Positions 17,769 to 28,606 of a stretch of DNA of 64,000 nt are shown one piece after another. The stretch covers positions 372,001-436,000 of the forward strand of contig NZ_SZVW01000005.1 in NCBI RefSeq assembly GCF_007655005.1. Direction: 5' to 3'. The position numbers and the translations under genes are program-made. Every line of letters begins with the position of its first letter. The first letter of the stretch is position 1. This stretch comes from Streptomyces tibetensis. GTDB lineage: Bacteria > Actinomycetota > Actinomycetes > Streptomycetales > Streptomycetaceae. The notes under the pieces were generated by a model. It was not told where the DNA came from. It was given only the letters and a program-made list of their open reading frames with translations, and searched no databases.

Positions 17769-18583
17769 GTACTCGCCCCCCGCTCGCGCAGCGCCCTGCG
17801 GGCCTCCGGGTCGGCCTTGCGGTAGCCGTGGAAGTGACCCGGGTGGTACAGGTGCGAGCGCGTGCCGTGCGCGTCGAGCGCCGGGCCGACCAGGAACAGG
17901 GTGTGCTTCCAGAGCTTGTGCTCCTTGACCGTCTCCTCCAGCGTGCCGATCGTGCACTTCACGATCAGCTCCTCCGGCCAGGTCGCCTGGTACGCCACCA
18001 CGACGGGCGTCGTCGTCGGGTAGCCGCCCTCCAGCAGCTCCCGCACGAGCTGCCCGCTGCGGGCGGCGGAGAGGAACACGGCCATGGTCGTGCCGTGCTT
18101 GGCGAACTCCCGGACCTCCTCCCCGGGCGGCATGGGCGTCTTGCCGCCGCCGAGCCGGGTCAGCACGACCGACTGCGCGACCTCCGGGATGGTCAGCTCG
18201 CGCTGCGCGAGCGCCGCGACGGCCGAGAAGGAGGACACCCCGGGCACGATCTCGGTCGCGATGCCGACCTCGGCACAGCGGTCGACCTGCTCCTGCGTGC
18301 CGCCCCACAGGGCCGGGTCGCCGGAATGGATCCTGGCGACCTTCAGCCCCTCGTCGCGGGCCCGCTCGTACACGGCGACGACGTCCTCCAGGGACATGGT
18401 CGCCGAGTCGAGGATCTCCGCGTCCTCGCGGGCGTGTTCGAGGACCTCCTCCTGGACCAGGCTGGCCGCCCAGATCACGACGTCGGCCTCGGCGATGGCG
18501 CGCGCGGCGCGGAACGTCAGCAGGTCGGCGGCGCCGGGGCCGGCACCGACGAAGGTCACTTTGCCGGCGGGGGCGTCGGCCAT
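17765..18583 (-). CDS. cobM: Precorrin-4 C11-methyltransferase
   Basis: This 272-residue SAM-dependent tetrapyrrole methyltransferase starts at ATG 18583, preceded by GAGAGG at a good distance. It shows KVTFVGAGPGAADLLTFRA, RIHSGDPALWGGTQEQ, VPGVSSFSAVAALAQRELT and VKCTIGTLEETVKEHKLWKHTL, all typical of CobM/CbiF. The 58-bp gap to cobI upstream is the only sizeable break in the operon, so it may hold an internal translation or processing signal. Confidence 0.95.
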   Translation of the reverse strand: MADAPAGKVTFVGAGPGAADLLTFRAARAIAEADVVIWAASLVQEEVLEHAREDAEILDSATMSLEDVVAVYERARDEGLKVARIHSGDPALWGGTQEQVDRCAEVGIATEIVPGVSSFSAVAALAQRELTIPEVAQSVVLTRLGGGKTPMPPGEEVREFAKHGTTMAVFLSAARSGQLVRELLEGGYPTTTPVVVAYQATWPEELIVKCTIGTLEETVKEHKLWKHTLFLVGPALDAHGTRSHLYHPGHFHGYRKADPEARRALRERGAST

Positions 18584-18641
18584 GGGTGGGGTCCTCTCGT
18601 ACAGGGGGTGGAACGGGGGTGGGGCGAGGGGGCGGGGCGCG

Positions 18642-19391
18642 TCAGAGCTTTCCGCCGCGTCCGCCGTCACGCCGGGCGGGTGCGATGAGCGTCGACAGAT
18701 AGGGCAGGGGCGTGTCGTCGAGCTCGGCGGCCCGGCGTACGGACTCCTCCGGCAGGCCGAGCGCCGACCCCCAGACGGCGTCGCCGAGCCGCCCGGTCTC
18801 GCGCAGCGCCTCGGCGACCTCGTGCGCCTGCCGCCCGAACTTGTAGGCGACCACGGTCCCGGGCCCGGCCAACGCGTCCTTCAGCACGGCCGATCCGGCG
18901 GTGACGGGCACGAGCGTGAGCGGCTCGGTCCCCTCGGTCAGTACGGCACCCGACCGGGCGGCGAGGTCCTGCATGGCGGTGATGCCGGGCACCGTCTCGA
19001 CGACGGTCCCCGGCACGAGCTCGGCGACGGTCTGCGCGAGGTAGGTGAACGTCGAGTAGACGTTGGGGTCGCCGATGGTCGCGAAGGCCACCGACGGGTG
19101 CCGCCGCAGCAACTCGGCGACCCGCTCGCCGGCCGCGTCCCAGGCTGCCTCGCGCCGCTCCCGGTCGCTGCGCTCGTTCAGCGCGAACACGACCCGGACG
19201 ACCTTCTCCTCGGGCACGTAGTGCAACACGGTCGCCTCGGCCCGCCCGCGCTCCCCGCCGTCCTTTCCGTCGGGCGCGGCCATCACGGGCACCACCACGA
19301 CCTCGGCCTCCCGCAGGGCGTTGACGCCCTTGACGGTCACCAGTTCCGGATCCCCGGGCCCGACCCCGACTCCGACCAGCCTGCTGCTCAT
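18642..19391 (-). CDS. cobI: Precorrin-2 C20-methyltransferase
   Basis: This 249-residue methyltransferase makes precorrin-3A. It shows RLVGVGVGPGDPELVTVKGV, FATIGDPNVYSTFTYLAQ and VETVPGITAMQDLAARSG, distinctive for CobI/CbiL. The ATG start overlaps the cobB stop (ATGA). Confidence 0.95.
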   Translation of the reverse strand: MSSRLVGVGVGPGDPELVTVKGVNALREAEVVVVPVMAAPDGKDGGERGRAEATVLHYVPEEKVVRVVFALNERSDRERREAAWDAAGERVAELLRRHPSVAFATIGDPNVYSTFTYLAQTVAELVPGTVVETVPGITAMQDLAARSGAVLTEGTEPLTLVPVTAGSAVLKDALAGPGTVVAYKFGRQAHEVAEALRETGRLGDAVWGSALGLPEESVRRAAELDDTPLPYLSTLIAPARRDGGRGGKL

Positions 19392-20854
19392 GACGTCCGG
19401 CACCTCTCCACGAACCGACGGGCGACACCGGGCTCGGACGCCCAGTGCGTGTGCAGATAGCTCGCGTGCACACCGCGCTGTACAAAACCTTCGACCCGCG
19501 GCCGGGGCCCTCGGATCCCCCAGGCGGGCTCCGCCCCCGAGCCGGGCTCCACGACGGTCCGGTGGAACTCGTGCCCCCGCATCCGCGTCCCGGCCGCCGC
19601 GAGCACACTGTCGCCCACGGCCACGGCGTCCCGGTAGCCCAGCGTGAGCCGCTCGGTCATCCGCGCCCGGGCATCCAGCACCCCGCACATCGGCAGCCCG
19701 TCCAGCTCCCGGGACAGATACAGCAGCCCCGCGCACTCGGCGGCGACGGGAGCGCCGCTCGCCGCGAGTTCGGCAACGGCCTTGCGCAGGGGTTCGTTGG
19801 CGGACAGCTCGGCGGCGTACACCTCGGGGAACCCGCCCCCGATCACCAGCCCGGCGGTCCCCTCGGGCAGTTCCTCGTCCCGCAGCGGATCGAAGGTGAC
19901 GACCTCGGCACCGGCGGCGGCGAGGAGTTCGGTGTGTTCGGCGTAGGAGAAGGTGAAGGCCTCCCCGCCGGCAACAGCGACAACCAGCCTGTCCGGCGTT
20001 CGAGGACGAGGCCGTTCAGGCCGACCGGGGGTCCGGGGGGCGGAGCCCTCCGGTGGGGTCGAAGGGGCGGAGCCCCTGGAGGACGGGAAGGGCAGGGGCG
20101 GCGGGGGCGAGGAAACGGCCTCGGCCGCATCCCAGGCCGGCCCTGGCAACGCACCCGCACTGCGTGCCAGCCCGGCCAACGCGTCCAGATCACAACCGTC
20201 GGAGACCTGCGCCCCCATCGCCGCCACGGCCTCCACCGCGGCAGCGCGCCGCTCGGCGACCGGCACCAGCCCCAGATGCCGTGACGGCGTGTCCACCTGC
20301 GGCACCCGCCGCAACACCCCCAGCACCGGCACCCCGGCCTGCTCCAACGCCTCCCGCAACAGCTCCTCGTGCCGGTCCGAGGCGACCTTGTTCAGGATCA
20401 CGCCCCCGACCCGCACCTCCGGGTCCCAGGAGACGAACCCGTGCACCAGCGCCGCCACCGACCGGGACTGCGACGACGCGTCCACGACCAGCACCACCGG
20501 CGCCCGCAGCAGCTTGGCGACATGCGCCGTGGAGGCGAGCTCACCCTCGCCCGCGGCCCCGTCGTACAGCCCCATCACGCCCTCGACGACGGCGATGTCA
20601 CACCCTCGCGCCCCGTGCAGGAACAGCGGCCCGACCAGCTCGGGCCCGCACAGGTACGCGTCGAGGTTCCGTCCCACCCGCCCGGTCGCGAGCGCGTGGT
20701 ACCCGGGGTCGATGTAGTCCGGCCCGACCTTGTGCGGGGACACGGCGAGCCCCCGCGCGGCGAACGCGGCCATCAACCCCGTGGCGACGGTGGTCTTGCC
20801 GCTGCCCGAGGAGGGCGCGGCGATGACCAGCCGTGGGACGGAAGCACTCACCAC
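19388..20854 (-). CDS. cobB: Cobyrinate a,c-diamide synthase with repeat-encoded linker
   Basis: This 488-residue glutamine-dependent amidotransferase amidates carboxylates a and c. The N-terminal ATPase has a P-loop (APSSGSGKTTVATGL, residues 13-27) and ends near 245. The GATase domain begins near 293 (LVVAVAGGEAFTFSYAEH), with nucleophile Cys in PVAAECAGLLYLSRELDG and a late His in GHEFHRT. The interdomain linker (about 248-292) is Pro/Arg/Ser-rich and is encoded by what looks like an intergenic repeat (19986-20110). Its start overlaps the cobO end by 7 bp. Confidence 0.94.
   Translation of the reverse strand: MVSASVPRLVIAAPSSGSGKTTVATGLMAAFAARGLAVSPHKVGPDYIDPGYHALATGRVGRNLDAYLCGPELVGPLFLHGARGCDIAVVEGVMGLYDGAAGEGELASTAHVAKLLRAPVVLVVDASSQSRSVAALVHGFVSWDPEVRVGGVILNKVASDRHEELLREALEQAGVPVLGVLRRVPQVDTPSRHLGLVPVAERRAAAVEAVAAMGAQVSDGCDLDALAGLARSAGALPGPAWDAAEAVSSPPPPLPFPSSRGSAPSTPPEGSAPRTPGRPERPRPRTPDRLVVAVAGGEAFTFSYAEHTELLAAAGAEVVTFDPLRDEELPEGTAGLVIGGGFPEVYAAELSANEPLRKAVAELAASGAPVAAECAGLLYLSRELDGLPMCGVLDARARMTERLTLGYRDAVAVGDSVLAAAGTRMRGHEFHRTVVEPGSGAEPAWGIRGPRPRVEGFVQRGVHASYLHTHWASEPGVARRFVERCRTS
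19986..20110 (+). repeat. Dispersed GC-rich repeat inside cobB
   Basis: The plus strand reads CCTGTCCGGCGTTCGAGGAC, GAGGCCGTTCAGGCC, then GGGGGTCCGGGGGGCGGAGC and GGGGCGGAGCCCCTGGAGGA. I recall this set of blocks as a very frequent Streptomyces intergenic element. Here it lies within the cobB reading frame and specifies the linker between its two domains without breaking the frame. Confidence 0.65.
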
Positions 20855-21447
20855 TCGATGCCCCTCTGGCCCTTCTGCCCCACGTCCATGGGGTGCTTGA
20901 CCTTGGACATGTCGGTCACGAGGTCGGCGAAGTCCACGAGCTTCTCCGGCGCGTTCCGACCGGTGACGACGACGTGCTGGGTCCCGGGCCGGTCCCGCAG
21001 CACGGAGATCACCTCGTCCGTGTCGACCCAGCCCCAGTGCATCGGGTAGGCGAACTCATCGAGCACGTACAGCTTGTACGTCTCGGCCGCCAGGTCCCGC
21101 TTGACCTGCTCCCAGCCCTCCCGGGCCTTCTCCTCGTTGTCCATCTGCTGATCGCGCTGCACCCACGACCAGCCCTCGCCCATCTTGTGCCAGTCGACGG
21201 ACCCGCCCTCACCGGAGGCGCCGAGCACCCGCAGCGCGTTCTCCTCGCCGACCTTCCACTTCGCCGACTTGACGAACTGGAACACCCCGATCGGCCACCC
21301 CTGGTTCCAGGCCCGCAGCGCGAGCCCGAAGGCGGCGGTGGACTTGCCCTTGCCGACGCCCGTGTGCACCACGACCAGCGGCCGGTTCCGGCGCTGGCGT
21401 GTCGTCAGCCCGTCGTCCGGCACCACACTCGGCTGTCCCTGCGGCAT
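20848..21447 (-). CDS. cobO: Cob(I)yrinic acid a,c-diamide adenosyltransferase
   Basis: This 199-residue CobO/BtuR-type enzyme transfers the adenosyl group from ATP to cobalt. The P-loop is VHTGVGKGKSTAAFGLALRA. Also typical are IGVFQFVKSAKWKVGEE, LYVLDEFAYPMHWGWVDTDE and HVVVTGRNAPEKLVDFADLV. The ATG overlaps the chelatase stop by one base (TAATG). Confidence 0.96.
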   Translation of the reverse strand: MPQGQPSVVPDDGLTTRQRRNRPLVVVHTGVGKGKSTAAFGLALRAWNQGWPIGVFQFVKSAKWKVGEENALRVLGASGEGGSVDWHKMGEGWSWVQRDQQMDNEEKAREGWEQVKRDLAAETYKLYVLDEFAYPMHWGWVDTDEVISVLRDRPGTQHVVVTGRNAPEKLVDFADLVTDMSKVKHPMDVGQKGQRGIEW

Positions 21448-23447
21448 TACGCGGCCCTCCTCTGCACGTCCTTCACGAGCCCGGCGATGCTGTCCGCCCG
21501 AAGCTCGTCCAATGTCACTGCCGTGCCACCCAGTTCACCGGCGAGCTGACCGGCGAGCCCCAGCCGCACCGGCCCCGACTCGCAGTCCACGACGACCGAG
21601 GCCACCCCGTCGGCAGCGAACAGCCGCGCCGCCCGCCCGGCCAGGGCGACCGGCTCCGGGCCACCCGTGGCCCGCCCGTCCGTCACCAGCACGACCAGCG
21701 GCCGCCGCGCGGGATCGCGCAGCCGCTCCACGCGCAGCACGTCGTGCGCGCGCAACAGCCCCGCGGCGAGCGGCGTACGCCCGCCCGTCGGCAGCGTCTC
21801 CAGCCGGGCCGCCGCCGCGTCCACGGACGAGGTCGGCGGCAGCGCGACGTCCGCGGCCGTGCCGCGGAAGGTCACCAGGCCCACCTTGTCGCGCCGCTGG
21901 TAGGCGTCCAGCAGCAGCGACAGCACGGCGCCCTTCACGGCGCTCATCCGCTGCCGTGCCGCCATCGACCCGGAGGCGTCGACGACGAACAGCACGAGGT
22001 TGCCCTCGCGCCCCTCGCGGGTGGCCTGCCGCAGGTCGTCCCGGCGCACGACCAGGCCCGGCCCGGACCGTCCGCGTGCCCGCTGGTGCGGGGCCGCGGC
22101 CTGCACGGTCGCCGCCAGGTGCAGCTTGGTGAGTGCGCCCCGGGGCCGCCGGGCCCCGGTCGTCCGCCCGTGCTCGGTCCGCGCCCGGGACCGCCGCCCG
22201 GCGGCCCCCTCGCCGATGCCGGGCACGCTCAGCACCTTGGTGCGGAACGGCTCCGACGCCCGTGCGGCCGACTGCTCGCCGGCGCCCGAGGGCTGCGGCT
22301 GCCCGTCCTCGCCGGCCTCGGGCCGGGCCGCGGCGTCGTCGCCGCCCTGGGGCGCGTCGTCGGGTTCCGGCTGTCCGCCGCCGCCCCCGCCGGGCCCGTC
22401 CGGGCCGGGGTCCGGATCCGGGTCGTCGTCGTCCGAGCCGCCGAACTCCTCCAGGGTCTCGTCGAGCTTGTCCTCGTCGAGCCCCGGCGCGTCGAAGGGG
22501 TTGCGCCGCCGCCGGTGCGGCAGCGCGAGCAGCGCCGCCTGGCGGACGTCCTCGGCGAGCACGTCCGTGCGCCCGGCCCAGGCGGCCAGCGCGGTGGCGG
22601 TCCGCGCCATCACGATGTCGGCGCGCATGCCGTCGACCTCGAACGCCGCACAGGTCGCCGCGATCTGCCGCAGCGCCCCGTCGCCCAGCCGCACGGACGG
22701 CAGCAGCTCCCGCGCGGCGACGATCCGGGCCCGGACGGCGGCCTCCTCCTCTGCCCAGCGCGCGGCGAACCCGGTCGGGTCGTCGTCGTAGGCCAGGCGC
22801 CGCCTGACGACCTCCACCCGCTGGTCCGGCTCCCGCGAGGCCGCGACCTCCACGGTCAGACCGAACCGGTCGAGCAGCTGCGGCCGCAGCTCGCCCTCCT
22901 CGGGGTTCATGGTGCCGACGAGCAGGAAACGGGCGGCGTGCCGCACCGAGACGCCCTCGCGCTCGACGTACGAGGCGCCCATCGCGGCCGCGTCCAGCAG
23001 CAGGTCGACCAGGTGGTCGTGGAGGAGGTTGACCTCGTCGACGTAGAGGATCCCGCGGTGCGCGTCGGCCAGCAGGCCCGGCTCGAAGGCCTTCACGCCC
23101 TCCGACAGGGCCCGCTCGATGTCCAGTGCGCCGACCAGCCGGTCCTCGGAGGCGCCGACGGGCAGTTCGACCATGCGCGCGGCCCGGGTCTCGAACGCCC
23201 CCGGCTCGTGCGGCCCGTCCGGGCAGCCGGGGTCGGGGGAGCCGGGGTCGCAGGAGAAGCGGCAGCCGGAGACGACGTCCAGCGTGGGCATGAGCGCCGA
23301 CAGCGCCCGCACGGCCGTCGACTTGGCCGTGCCCTTCTCGCCGCGCACCAGCACACCGCCGACCGCCGGGGACACGGCGTTCAGCAGCAGCGCGAGCCGC
23401 AGGTCGTCCTGGCCGACGACGGCCGTGAACGGAAAGGGGGTGGTCAC
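21447..23447 (-). CDS. Putative cobaltochelatase: fused ChlI-type AAA+ and ChlD-type VWA protein
   Basis: This 666-residue protein has an AAA+ module in the first 330 residues: Walker A VRGEKGTAKSTAVRAL, Walker B GILYVDEVNLL and VGTMNPEEGELRPQLLDRF. A Pro/Asp/Gly-rich linker (about 345-410) follows, then a von Willebrand A domain with MIDAS motif VVDASGSMAARQR and later TDGRAT. It is the single-chain version of the small chelatase subunits (CobS/CobT or BchI/BchD) that energise CobN. GTG start with 4-bp overlap to cobN. Confidence 0.92.
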   Translation of the reverse strand: MTTPFPFTAVVGQDDLRLALLLNAVSPAVGGVLVRGEKGTAKSTAVRALSALMPTLDVVSGCRFSCDPGSPDPGCPDGPHEPGAFETRAARMVELPVGASEDRLVGALDIERALSEGVKAFEPGLLADAHRGILYVDEVNLLHDHLVDLLLDAAAMGASYVEREGVSVRHAARFLLVGTMNPEEGELRPQLLDRFGLTVEVAASREPDQRVEVVRRRLAYDDDPTGFAARWAEEEAAVRARIVAARELLPSVRLGDGALRQIAATCAAFEVDGMRADIVMARTATALAAWAGRTDVLAEDVRQAALLALPHRRRRNPFDAPGLDEDKLDETLEEFGGSDDDDPDPDPGPDGPGGGGGGQPEPDDAPQGGDDAAARPEAGEDGQPQPSGAGEQSAARASEPFRTKVLSVPGIGEGAAGRRSRARTEHGRTTGARRPRGALTKLHLAATVQAAAPHQRARGRSGPGLVVRRDDLRQATREGREGNLVLFVVDASGSMAARQRMSAVKGAVLSLLLDAYQRRDKVGLVTFRGTAADVALPPTSSVDAAAARLETLPTGGRTPLAAGLLRAHDVLRVERLRDPARRPLVVLVTDGRATGGPEPVALAGRAARLFAADGVASVVVDCESGPVRLGLAGQLAGELGGTAVTLDELRADSIAGLVKDVQRRAA

Positions 23448-26400
23448 TTCTCGTCGCCCTCCAGGTCGCCTTCGAGTTCCAGATAGGTGGCGCGCAGCCG
23501 CTCAAGCGTCTCCGCGTCCGGTTCGGCCCACAGTCCGCGCTCTGCGGCCTCCAGCAGCCGTTCGGTGATGCCGCGCAGCGCCCAGGGGTTGGACTTCTTC
23601 ATGAAGTCCCGGTTCTCCGGGTCGAAGACGTACTCCGCGCTGAGCTTCTCGTACATCCAGTCGTCCACGACCCCGGCCGTGGCGTCGTACCCGAACAGGT
23701 AGTCCACGGTCGCCGCCATCTCGAAGGCGCCCTTGTAGCCGTGCCGCCGCATGGCCGCCATCCAGCGCGGGTTGACCACCCGGGCGCGGAAGACGCGGTG
23801 CGTCTCCTCGCCGAGCGTGCGGGTCTTCACCTGGTCCGGGGTGGCCGAGTCGCCGACGTACGCCTCGGGGCTCGCGCCCGTCAGGTGCCGCACCATGGCG
23901 ACCATGCCGCCGTGGTACTGGAAGTAGTCGTCGGCGTCGACCAGGTCGTGCTCACGGGTGTCGACGTTCTTCGCGGCGACGGCGATCCGCTTGAACGCCG
24001 TCTCCATGTCCCCGCGCGCGGCCCGCCCGTCGAGTCCCCGCCCGTAGGCGTAGCCGCCCCATACCGCGTACACCTCGGCGAGGTCCGCGTCGGAGCGCCA
24101 GTTGCGGGCGTCGATCAGTGGCAGCAGACCGGCCCCGTACGCGCCCGGCTTGGAGCCGAAGATGCGGGCCGTGGCCCGGCGGCGGTCGCCGTGCTCGGCG
24201 GTGTCCTGGTCGGCGTGGGCCCGGACGAAGTTGGACTCCGCGGGCTCGTCCAGCTCGGCCACCGTGCGGACGGCGTCGTCGATCAGGCCCACGACGTGCG
24301 GGAAGGCGTCCCGGAAGAAGCCCGAGATGCGGACCGTCACGTCGATGCGCGGCCGGCCGAGCTCCGCCGGCGGGACCACCTCGAACCCGGTCACGCGCCG
24401 CGAGGCGTCGTCCCACACCGGCCGGCAGCCCAGCAGCGCAAGGATCTCGGCGATGTCGTCGCCCTGGGTGCGCATCGCCGAGGTGCCCCACACCGTCAGG
24501 CCGACGGACGTCGGGTACTCCCCGGTGTCCTGGAGGTACCGCTGCACCAGCGAGTCCGCGAGCGACTGCCCGACCTCCCAGCTCAGCCGGGACGGAATGG
24601 CCTTGGGGTCGACGGAGTAGAAGTTCCGGCCCGTCGGCAGGACGTTGACGAGCCCGCGGGTCGGCGAACCGGAGGGGCCCGCCGGGACGTAACCGCCCCG
24701 CAGCGCCCGCAGGATGTGCCCGATCTCGTCGGTGGTCTTCTCCAGCCGGGGCACGACCTCCGTGCAGGCGAACTCCAGCACGGCGACGGCCTCGGGCAGT
24801 TCGGTGCCGAGGACCTCCCGGACCAGCGGCGCGCTCTCGGCGACCGCCCAGCCGCGCTCCTCCATGCCCTCCGCGATCCGCCGGCACAGCTGCTCCAGCA
24901 GGTCGATCGCGTCGGCGGCGCTGCGGGCCGGTCCGTCCACCAGGTCCGTCAGCTCGACGGGCACCTTCACCGGGGCGCCCGGCTCGGCGAGCAGCTCCTT
25001 CTCCACCAGCCCGAAGTGCTGAGCCAGCGACGCCCGCAGCCCCGGCAGCGCGTTGGCCTGCCCGCCCCACACCTGCGAGGCGCGCAGCACGGCGAGCACC
25101 AGGTTGACGCGCGGCTCACCGACCGGACCGCCGCCCAGGATGTGCAGTCCGTCGCGGATCTGCACGTCCTTGATCTCGCACAGATAGCCGTCGATGTGCA
25201 TGACGAACTCGTCGAACGCCGCGTCGTCCGGCTGCTCGTCGACGTGCAGGTCGTGGTGGAGCTCGGCGGCCTTGACCAGCGTCCAGATCTGGGCGCGCAC
25301 GGTCGGGGCCTTCGTCGGATCCAGGTCGGAGACGAGCGCGTACTCGTCGAGGAGCTGCTCCAGCTTGGCCAGGTCGCCGTAGGTGTCGGCACGGGCCATC
25401 GGCGGCACGAGGTGGTCGACGACCGTGGCGTGGCCGCGCCGCTTGGCCTGGGTGCCCTCGCCCGGGTCGTTGACGATGAACGGGTAGATCAGCGGCAGGT
25501 CGCCGAGGACCGCGTCCGGGGCGCAGCCCCCGCTGAGCCCGAGGCCCTTGCCCGGCAGCCACTCCATGGTGCCGTGCTTGCCCATGTGCACGATGGCGTC
25601 GGCGCCGAAGCTGTTCTCCAGCCAGCGGTAGGCCGCCATGTAGTGGTGGGACGGCGGCATGTCCGGGTCGTGGTAGATCGCGATCGGGTTCTCGCCGAAA
25701 CCGCGCGGCGGCTGGATCATCACCACGACGTTCCCGAACTGGAGCGACGCCAGCACGATGTCGTCGCCGTCGACGTAGAGGCCGCCCGGCGGCTCGCCCC
25801 ACGCCTCGGTCATGGCGTCCTTCAGCTCCGGGTCGAGCTTGTCGAACCAGGCCCGGTAGTCGGCCAGTGGCACCCGCGCGGGCGCGGCGGCCAGCTGCTC
25901 CTCCGTCAGCCACTCCACGTCGTGCCCGCCGGCGTTGATGAGCCGGTGGATCAGCTCGTCACCCTCGTCCGGATGCCCCTCGACGACGTACCCGGCGTCC
26001 CGCAGCGCGTCCAGCACCCGCACCGCCGAGGCGGGGGTGTCGAGCCCGACCGCGTTGCCGACCCGCGAGTGCTTGGTCGGGTACGCGGTGAAGACCAGCG
26101 CCAGCTTCTTCTCGGCGTTCTCCTTGTGCCGCAGCCGCGCGTGCCGTACGGCGATGCCGGCGACACGCCCCGCACGCTCCGGGTCGGCGACGTACACCGG
26201 CACGTCGTCCGGGCCCTGCTCCTTGAAGGAGAACGGCACGGTGATGAGCCGTCCGTCGAACTCCGGGATGGCCACCTGCATCGCGGCGTCCATGGGGGAC
26301 AGGGCGGCGTCCGAGTCCGCCCAGGCCTGCCGCGAGGACGTCAGGCACAGGCCCTGCAGCACGGGGATGTCCAGCTCGGCGAGAGCGCCGATGTCCCAGG

Positions 26401-27100
26401 CCTCCTCGTCACCGCCCGCCGAGGCCTGCGAGGCGTGGGTACCGCCCGCGGCGAGGACGGTGGCGACCAGGGTGTCCGCCTGCCCGAGGATCTCGTACAG
26501 CCCCTCGTCCGCCCCGCGCAGCGAACCGCAGTACACGGGCAGCGCGTTGGCGCCCCGCGCCTCGATCGCGTCGCACAGGGTGTCCACGAAGGCGGTGTTG
26601 CCGCTCAGCTCATGAGCCCGATAGAAGAGCACGCCGACGGTCGGACGGCCCTCCACCCGGGCACGCTCGCCGTGGACGCCGTACTCGGGCATCTTCCGCG
26701 GCTCGACGAACCCCTCACCCGTCAGCAGCACGGTGTCGGAGAGGAACCGGGCGAGTTCGGTGAGGTTGTCCGGCCCGCCCTCCACGAGGTACTTCAGCGC
26801 CTCGGCCACGACACCGGCCGGCACGGACGACTCGGCCATCAACTCCGCGTCCGGTACGGCCTCGCCGCCCAGCAGCACGGTCGGGATGCCGGAGGCCTTC
26901 AGCGCGGCGAGACCGTCCTCCCAGGCCCGCTTGCCGCCGAGCAGCCGGACGACGGCGATACCGGCTCCGTCCAGCAGGGCCGGAAGCTCCTCCCGGACGT
27001 CCACGCGGGTCGGGTTGCCGATCCGGTAGTCGGCACCGGAGGCGGCCCGGGCCGCCAGCAGGTCCGTGTCGGCGGTCGACAACAACAACACTGTGCTCAT
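23444..27100 (-). CDS. cobN: Cobaltochelatase large subunit
   Basis: This 1218-residue CobN/BchH-family subunit binds hydrogenobyrinic a,c-diamide and receives cobalt with the neighbouring ChlI/ChlD fusion. It starts [19 protein letters not shown]. Typical stretches are [71 protein letters not shown] and the C-terminal [21 protein letters not shown]. The start at 27100 overlaps the cobQ stop (ATGA). It is the largest gene in the window. Confidence 0.97.
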   Translation of the reverse strand: MSTVLLLSTADTDLLAARAASGADYRIGNPTRVDVREELPALLDGAGIAVVRLLGGKRAWEDGLAALKASGIPTVLLGGEAVPDAELMAESSVPAGVVAEALKYLVEGGPDNLTELARFLSDTVLLTGEGFVEPRKMPEYGVHGERARVEGRPTVGVLFYRAHELSGNTAFVDTLCDAIEARGANALPVYCGSLRGADEGLYEILGQADTLVATVLAAGGTHASQASAGGDEEAWDIGALAELDIPVLQGLCLTSSRQAWADSDAALSPMDAAMQVAIPEFDGRLITVPFSFKEQGPDDVPVYVADPERAGRVAGIAVRHARLRHKENAEKKLALVFTAYPTKHSRVGNAVGLDTPASAVRVLDALRDAGYVVEGHPDEGDELIHRLINAGGHDVEWLTEEQLAAAPARVPLADYRAWFDKLDPELKDAMTEAWGEPPGGLYVDGDDIVLASLQFGNVVVMIQPPRGFGENPIAIYHDPDMPPSHHYMAAYRWLENSFGADAIVHMGKHGTMEWLPGKGLGLSGGCAPDAVLGDLPLIYPFIVNDPGEGTQAKRRGHATVVDHLVPPMARADTYGDLAKLEQLLDEYALVSDLDPTKAPTVRAQIWTLVKAAELHHDLHVDEQPDDAAFDEFVMHIDGYLCEIKDVQIRDGLHILGGGPVGEPRVNLVLAVLRASQVWGGQANALPGLRASLAQHFGLVEKELLAEPGAPVKVPVELTDLVDGPARSAADAIDLLEQLCRRIAEGMEERGWAVAESAPLVREVLGTELPEAVAVLEFACTEVVPRLEKTTDEIGHILRALRGGYVPAGPSGSPTRGLVNVLPTGRNFYSVDPKAIPSRLSWEVGQSLADSLVQRYLQDTGEYPTSVGLTVWGTSAMRTQGDDIAEILALLGCRPVWDDASRRVTGFEVVPPAELGRPRIDVTVRISGFFRDAFPHVVGLIDDAVRTVAELDEPAESNFVRAHADQDTAEHGDRRRATARIFGSKPGAYGAGLLPLIDARNWRSDADLAEVYAVWGGYAYGRGLDGRAARGDMETAFKRIAVAAKNVDTREHDLVDADDYFQYHGGMVAMVRHLTGASPEAYVGDSATPDQVKTRTLGEETHRVFRARVVNPRWMAAMRRHGYKGAFEMAATVDYLFGYDATAGVVDDWMYEKLSAEYVFDPENRDFMKKSNPWALRGITERLLEAAERGLWAEPDAETLERLRATYLELEGDLEGDEK

Positions 27101-28605
27101 GCGGGTGCTCCCGGTGGAATGAAGGGCAGTCCTTGCGGCGCGCCGGACTCGATGAGCCGCCACAGCGCGTCGGTGTCCGCGTGCTGTTCGATCAGGTCGC
27201 CGAGCCGGTCGAGCTGCTCCTCGCGCAGCGCGGCGAACGAGGTGTCCGGCGCGGGCACGAAGCGGCGGCCCGCGGCGGCGGCCACCTCGCGCAGGAAGGC
27301 CCGCCGGAAGCCGTCCGACTCCAGCGAGCCGTGCCAATGCGTGCCCCAGGTCTGGCCGACCCGGCAGCCGTCCAGGAAGGGAGTCCCTCCCGTGACGTCG
27401 GCGACACCGTGGTGGATCTCGTAGCCCTCGACGTGCTCCCCGAGGGCCTTTCCGGACGGCCGGGTGAGGGTCTTCTCGCGGGCGAACCGCACCCGCACGG
27501 GCAGGATCCCGAGCCCGTCGACGTGTCCTCGGCGGCTCTCGACGTCGTCCTCGATGTGCGCGCCGAGGATCTGGAAACCGCCGCAGATGCCGAGGACGGG
27601 CCGCTGCTCGGCGGCCCTGCGGACCAGGGCCTCGGCCAGCCCGCGTTCCCGCAGCCACTCCAGCGCCCGGACCGTGCCCCGGGTGCCGGGCACGATGACG
27701 AGGTCGGCGTCGGACAGTTCCTCCGGCCGGTCCACGAACCGCACCACGACGCCCGGTTCGGCGGCCAGGGCGTCCACGTCGGTGAAGTTGGACATCAGCG
27801 GCACGGCGCAGACCGCGACGCGCAGCACGTCCTCGCCGACGGGCGGGGCGACGACGGACTCCCGGACGGCTCCGCGCATCGATACCCGCAGCCCGTCCTC
27901 CTCGTCGATGCCGAGCCCGTGCCGGAACGGCAGCACGCCGTAGGTACGCCGTCCCGTCAGCCCGTGCAGCATGTCCAGGCCCGGTTCCAGCAGGGAGACG
28001 TCCCCGCGGAACTTGTTGACGAGGAACCCGGCGACGCAACGCTGGTCCTCCGGCGACAGCAGCGCCACCGTCCCGAAGAACGAGGCGAACACCCCGCCCC
28101 GGTCGATGTCGCCGACGACGAGCACGGGCAGCCCGGCGTTCCGGGCGATCCCCATGTTCACGATGTCCGTCCGCCGCAGATTGATCTCGGCGGGAGAGCC
28201 GGCCCCCTCACAGATCACCGCGTCATACGTGCCCCGCAACTGCTCCAGGCAGTCCAGCACCGTCCCGAGCAGCCGCTGTTGCCGACCACCGTGGTAGCCG
28301 CGCGCACTCATCTCCCCGACCGGCTTGCCCAGTAGCACGACCTGACTGCTCTGCTCGCCACCGGGCTTGAGCAGCACCGGATTCATCAGCGCGGTCGGCT
28401 CGACCCGGCAGGCCTGCGCCTGCATGGCCTGCGCCCGCCCGATCTCGGCCCCTGCCGTGGTCACGAAGGAGTTCAGGGACATGTTCTGCGCCTTGAAGGG
28501 CGCGACCTTGACGCCTTGGCGCACCAGCCACCGGCAGATCCCGGCGGTCACGACGCTCTTGCCGGCATCGCTGGTCGTCCCGGCGACGAGAAGCCCACCG
28601 CTCAT
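27097..28605 (-). CDS. cobQ: Cobyric acid synthase
   Basis: This 502-residue glutamine amidotransferase amidates carboxylates b, d, e and g. It reads [23 protein letters not shown] and [14 protein letters not shown] (DTBS-like ATPase), [16 protein letters not shown], and a class I GATase with nucleophile Cys in [15 protein letters not shown] (about residue 345). It starts one base after the cobD stop (TGACATG). Confidence 0.97.
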   Translation of the reverse strand: MSGGLLVAGTTSDAGKSVVTAGICRWLVRQGVKVAPFKAQNMSLNSFVTTAGAEIGRAQAMQAQACRVEPTALMNPVLLKPGGEQSSQVVLLGKPVGEMSARGYHGGRQQRLLGTVLDCLEQLRGTYDAVICEGAGSPAEINLRRTDIVNMGIARNAGLPVLVVGDIDRGGVFASFFGTVALLSPEDQRCVAGFLVNKFRGDVSLLEPGLDMLHGLTGRRTYGVLPFRHGLGIDEEDGLRVSMRGAVRESVVAPPVGEDVLRVAVCAVPLMSNFTDVDALAAEPGVVVRFVDRPEELSDADLVIVPGTRGTVRALEWLRERGLAEALVRRAAEQRPVLGICGGFQILGAHIEDDVESRRGHVDGLGILPVRVRFAREKTLTRPSGKALGEHVEGYEIHHGVADVTGGTPFLDGCRVGQTWGTHWHGSLESDGFRRAFLREVAAAAGRRFVPAPDTSFAALREEQLDRLGDLIEQHADTDALWRLIESGAPQGLPFIPPGAPA

Positions 28606-28606
28606 G

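Noticed and set aside
23741..27424. Plus-strand open frame of 1227 codons
   Set aside because: It is antisense to cobN (and the cobQ end) and follows the cobN codon phase; its translation is Arg/Gly/His-rich low-complexity sequence with no family features. This is a usual artefact of high-GC genes.
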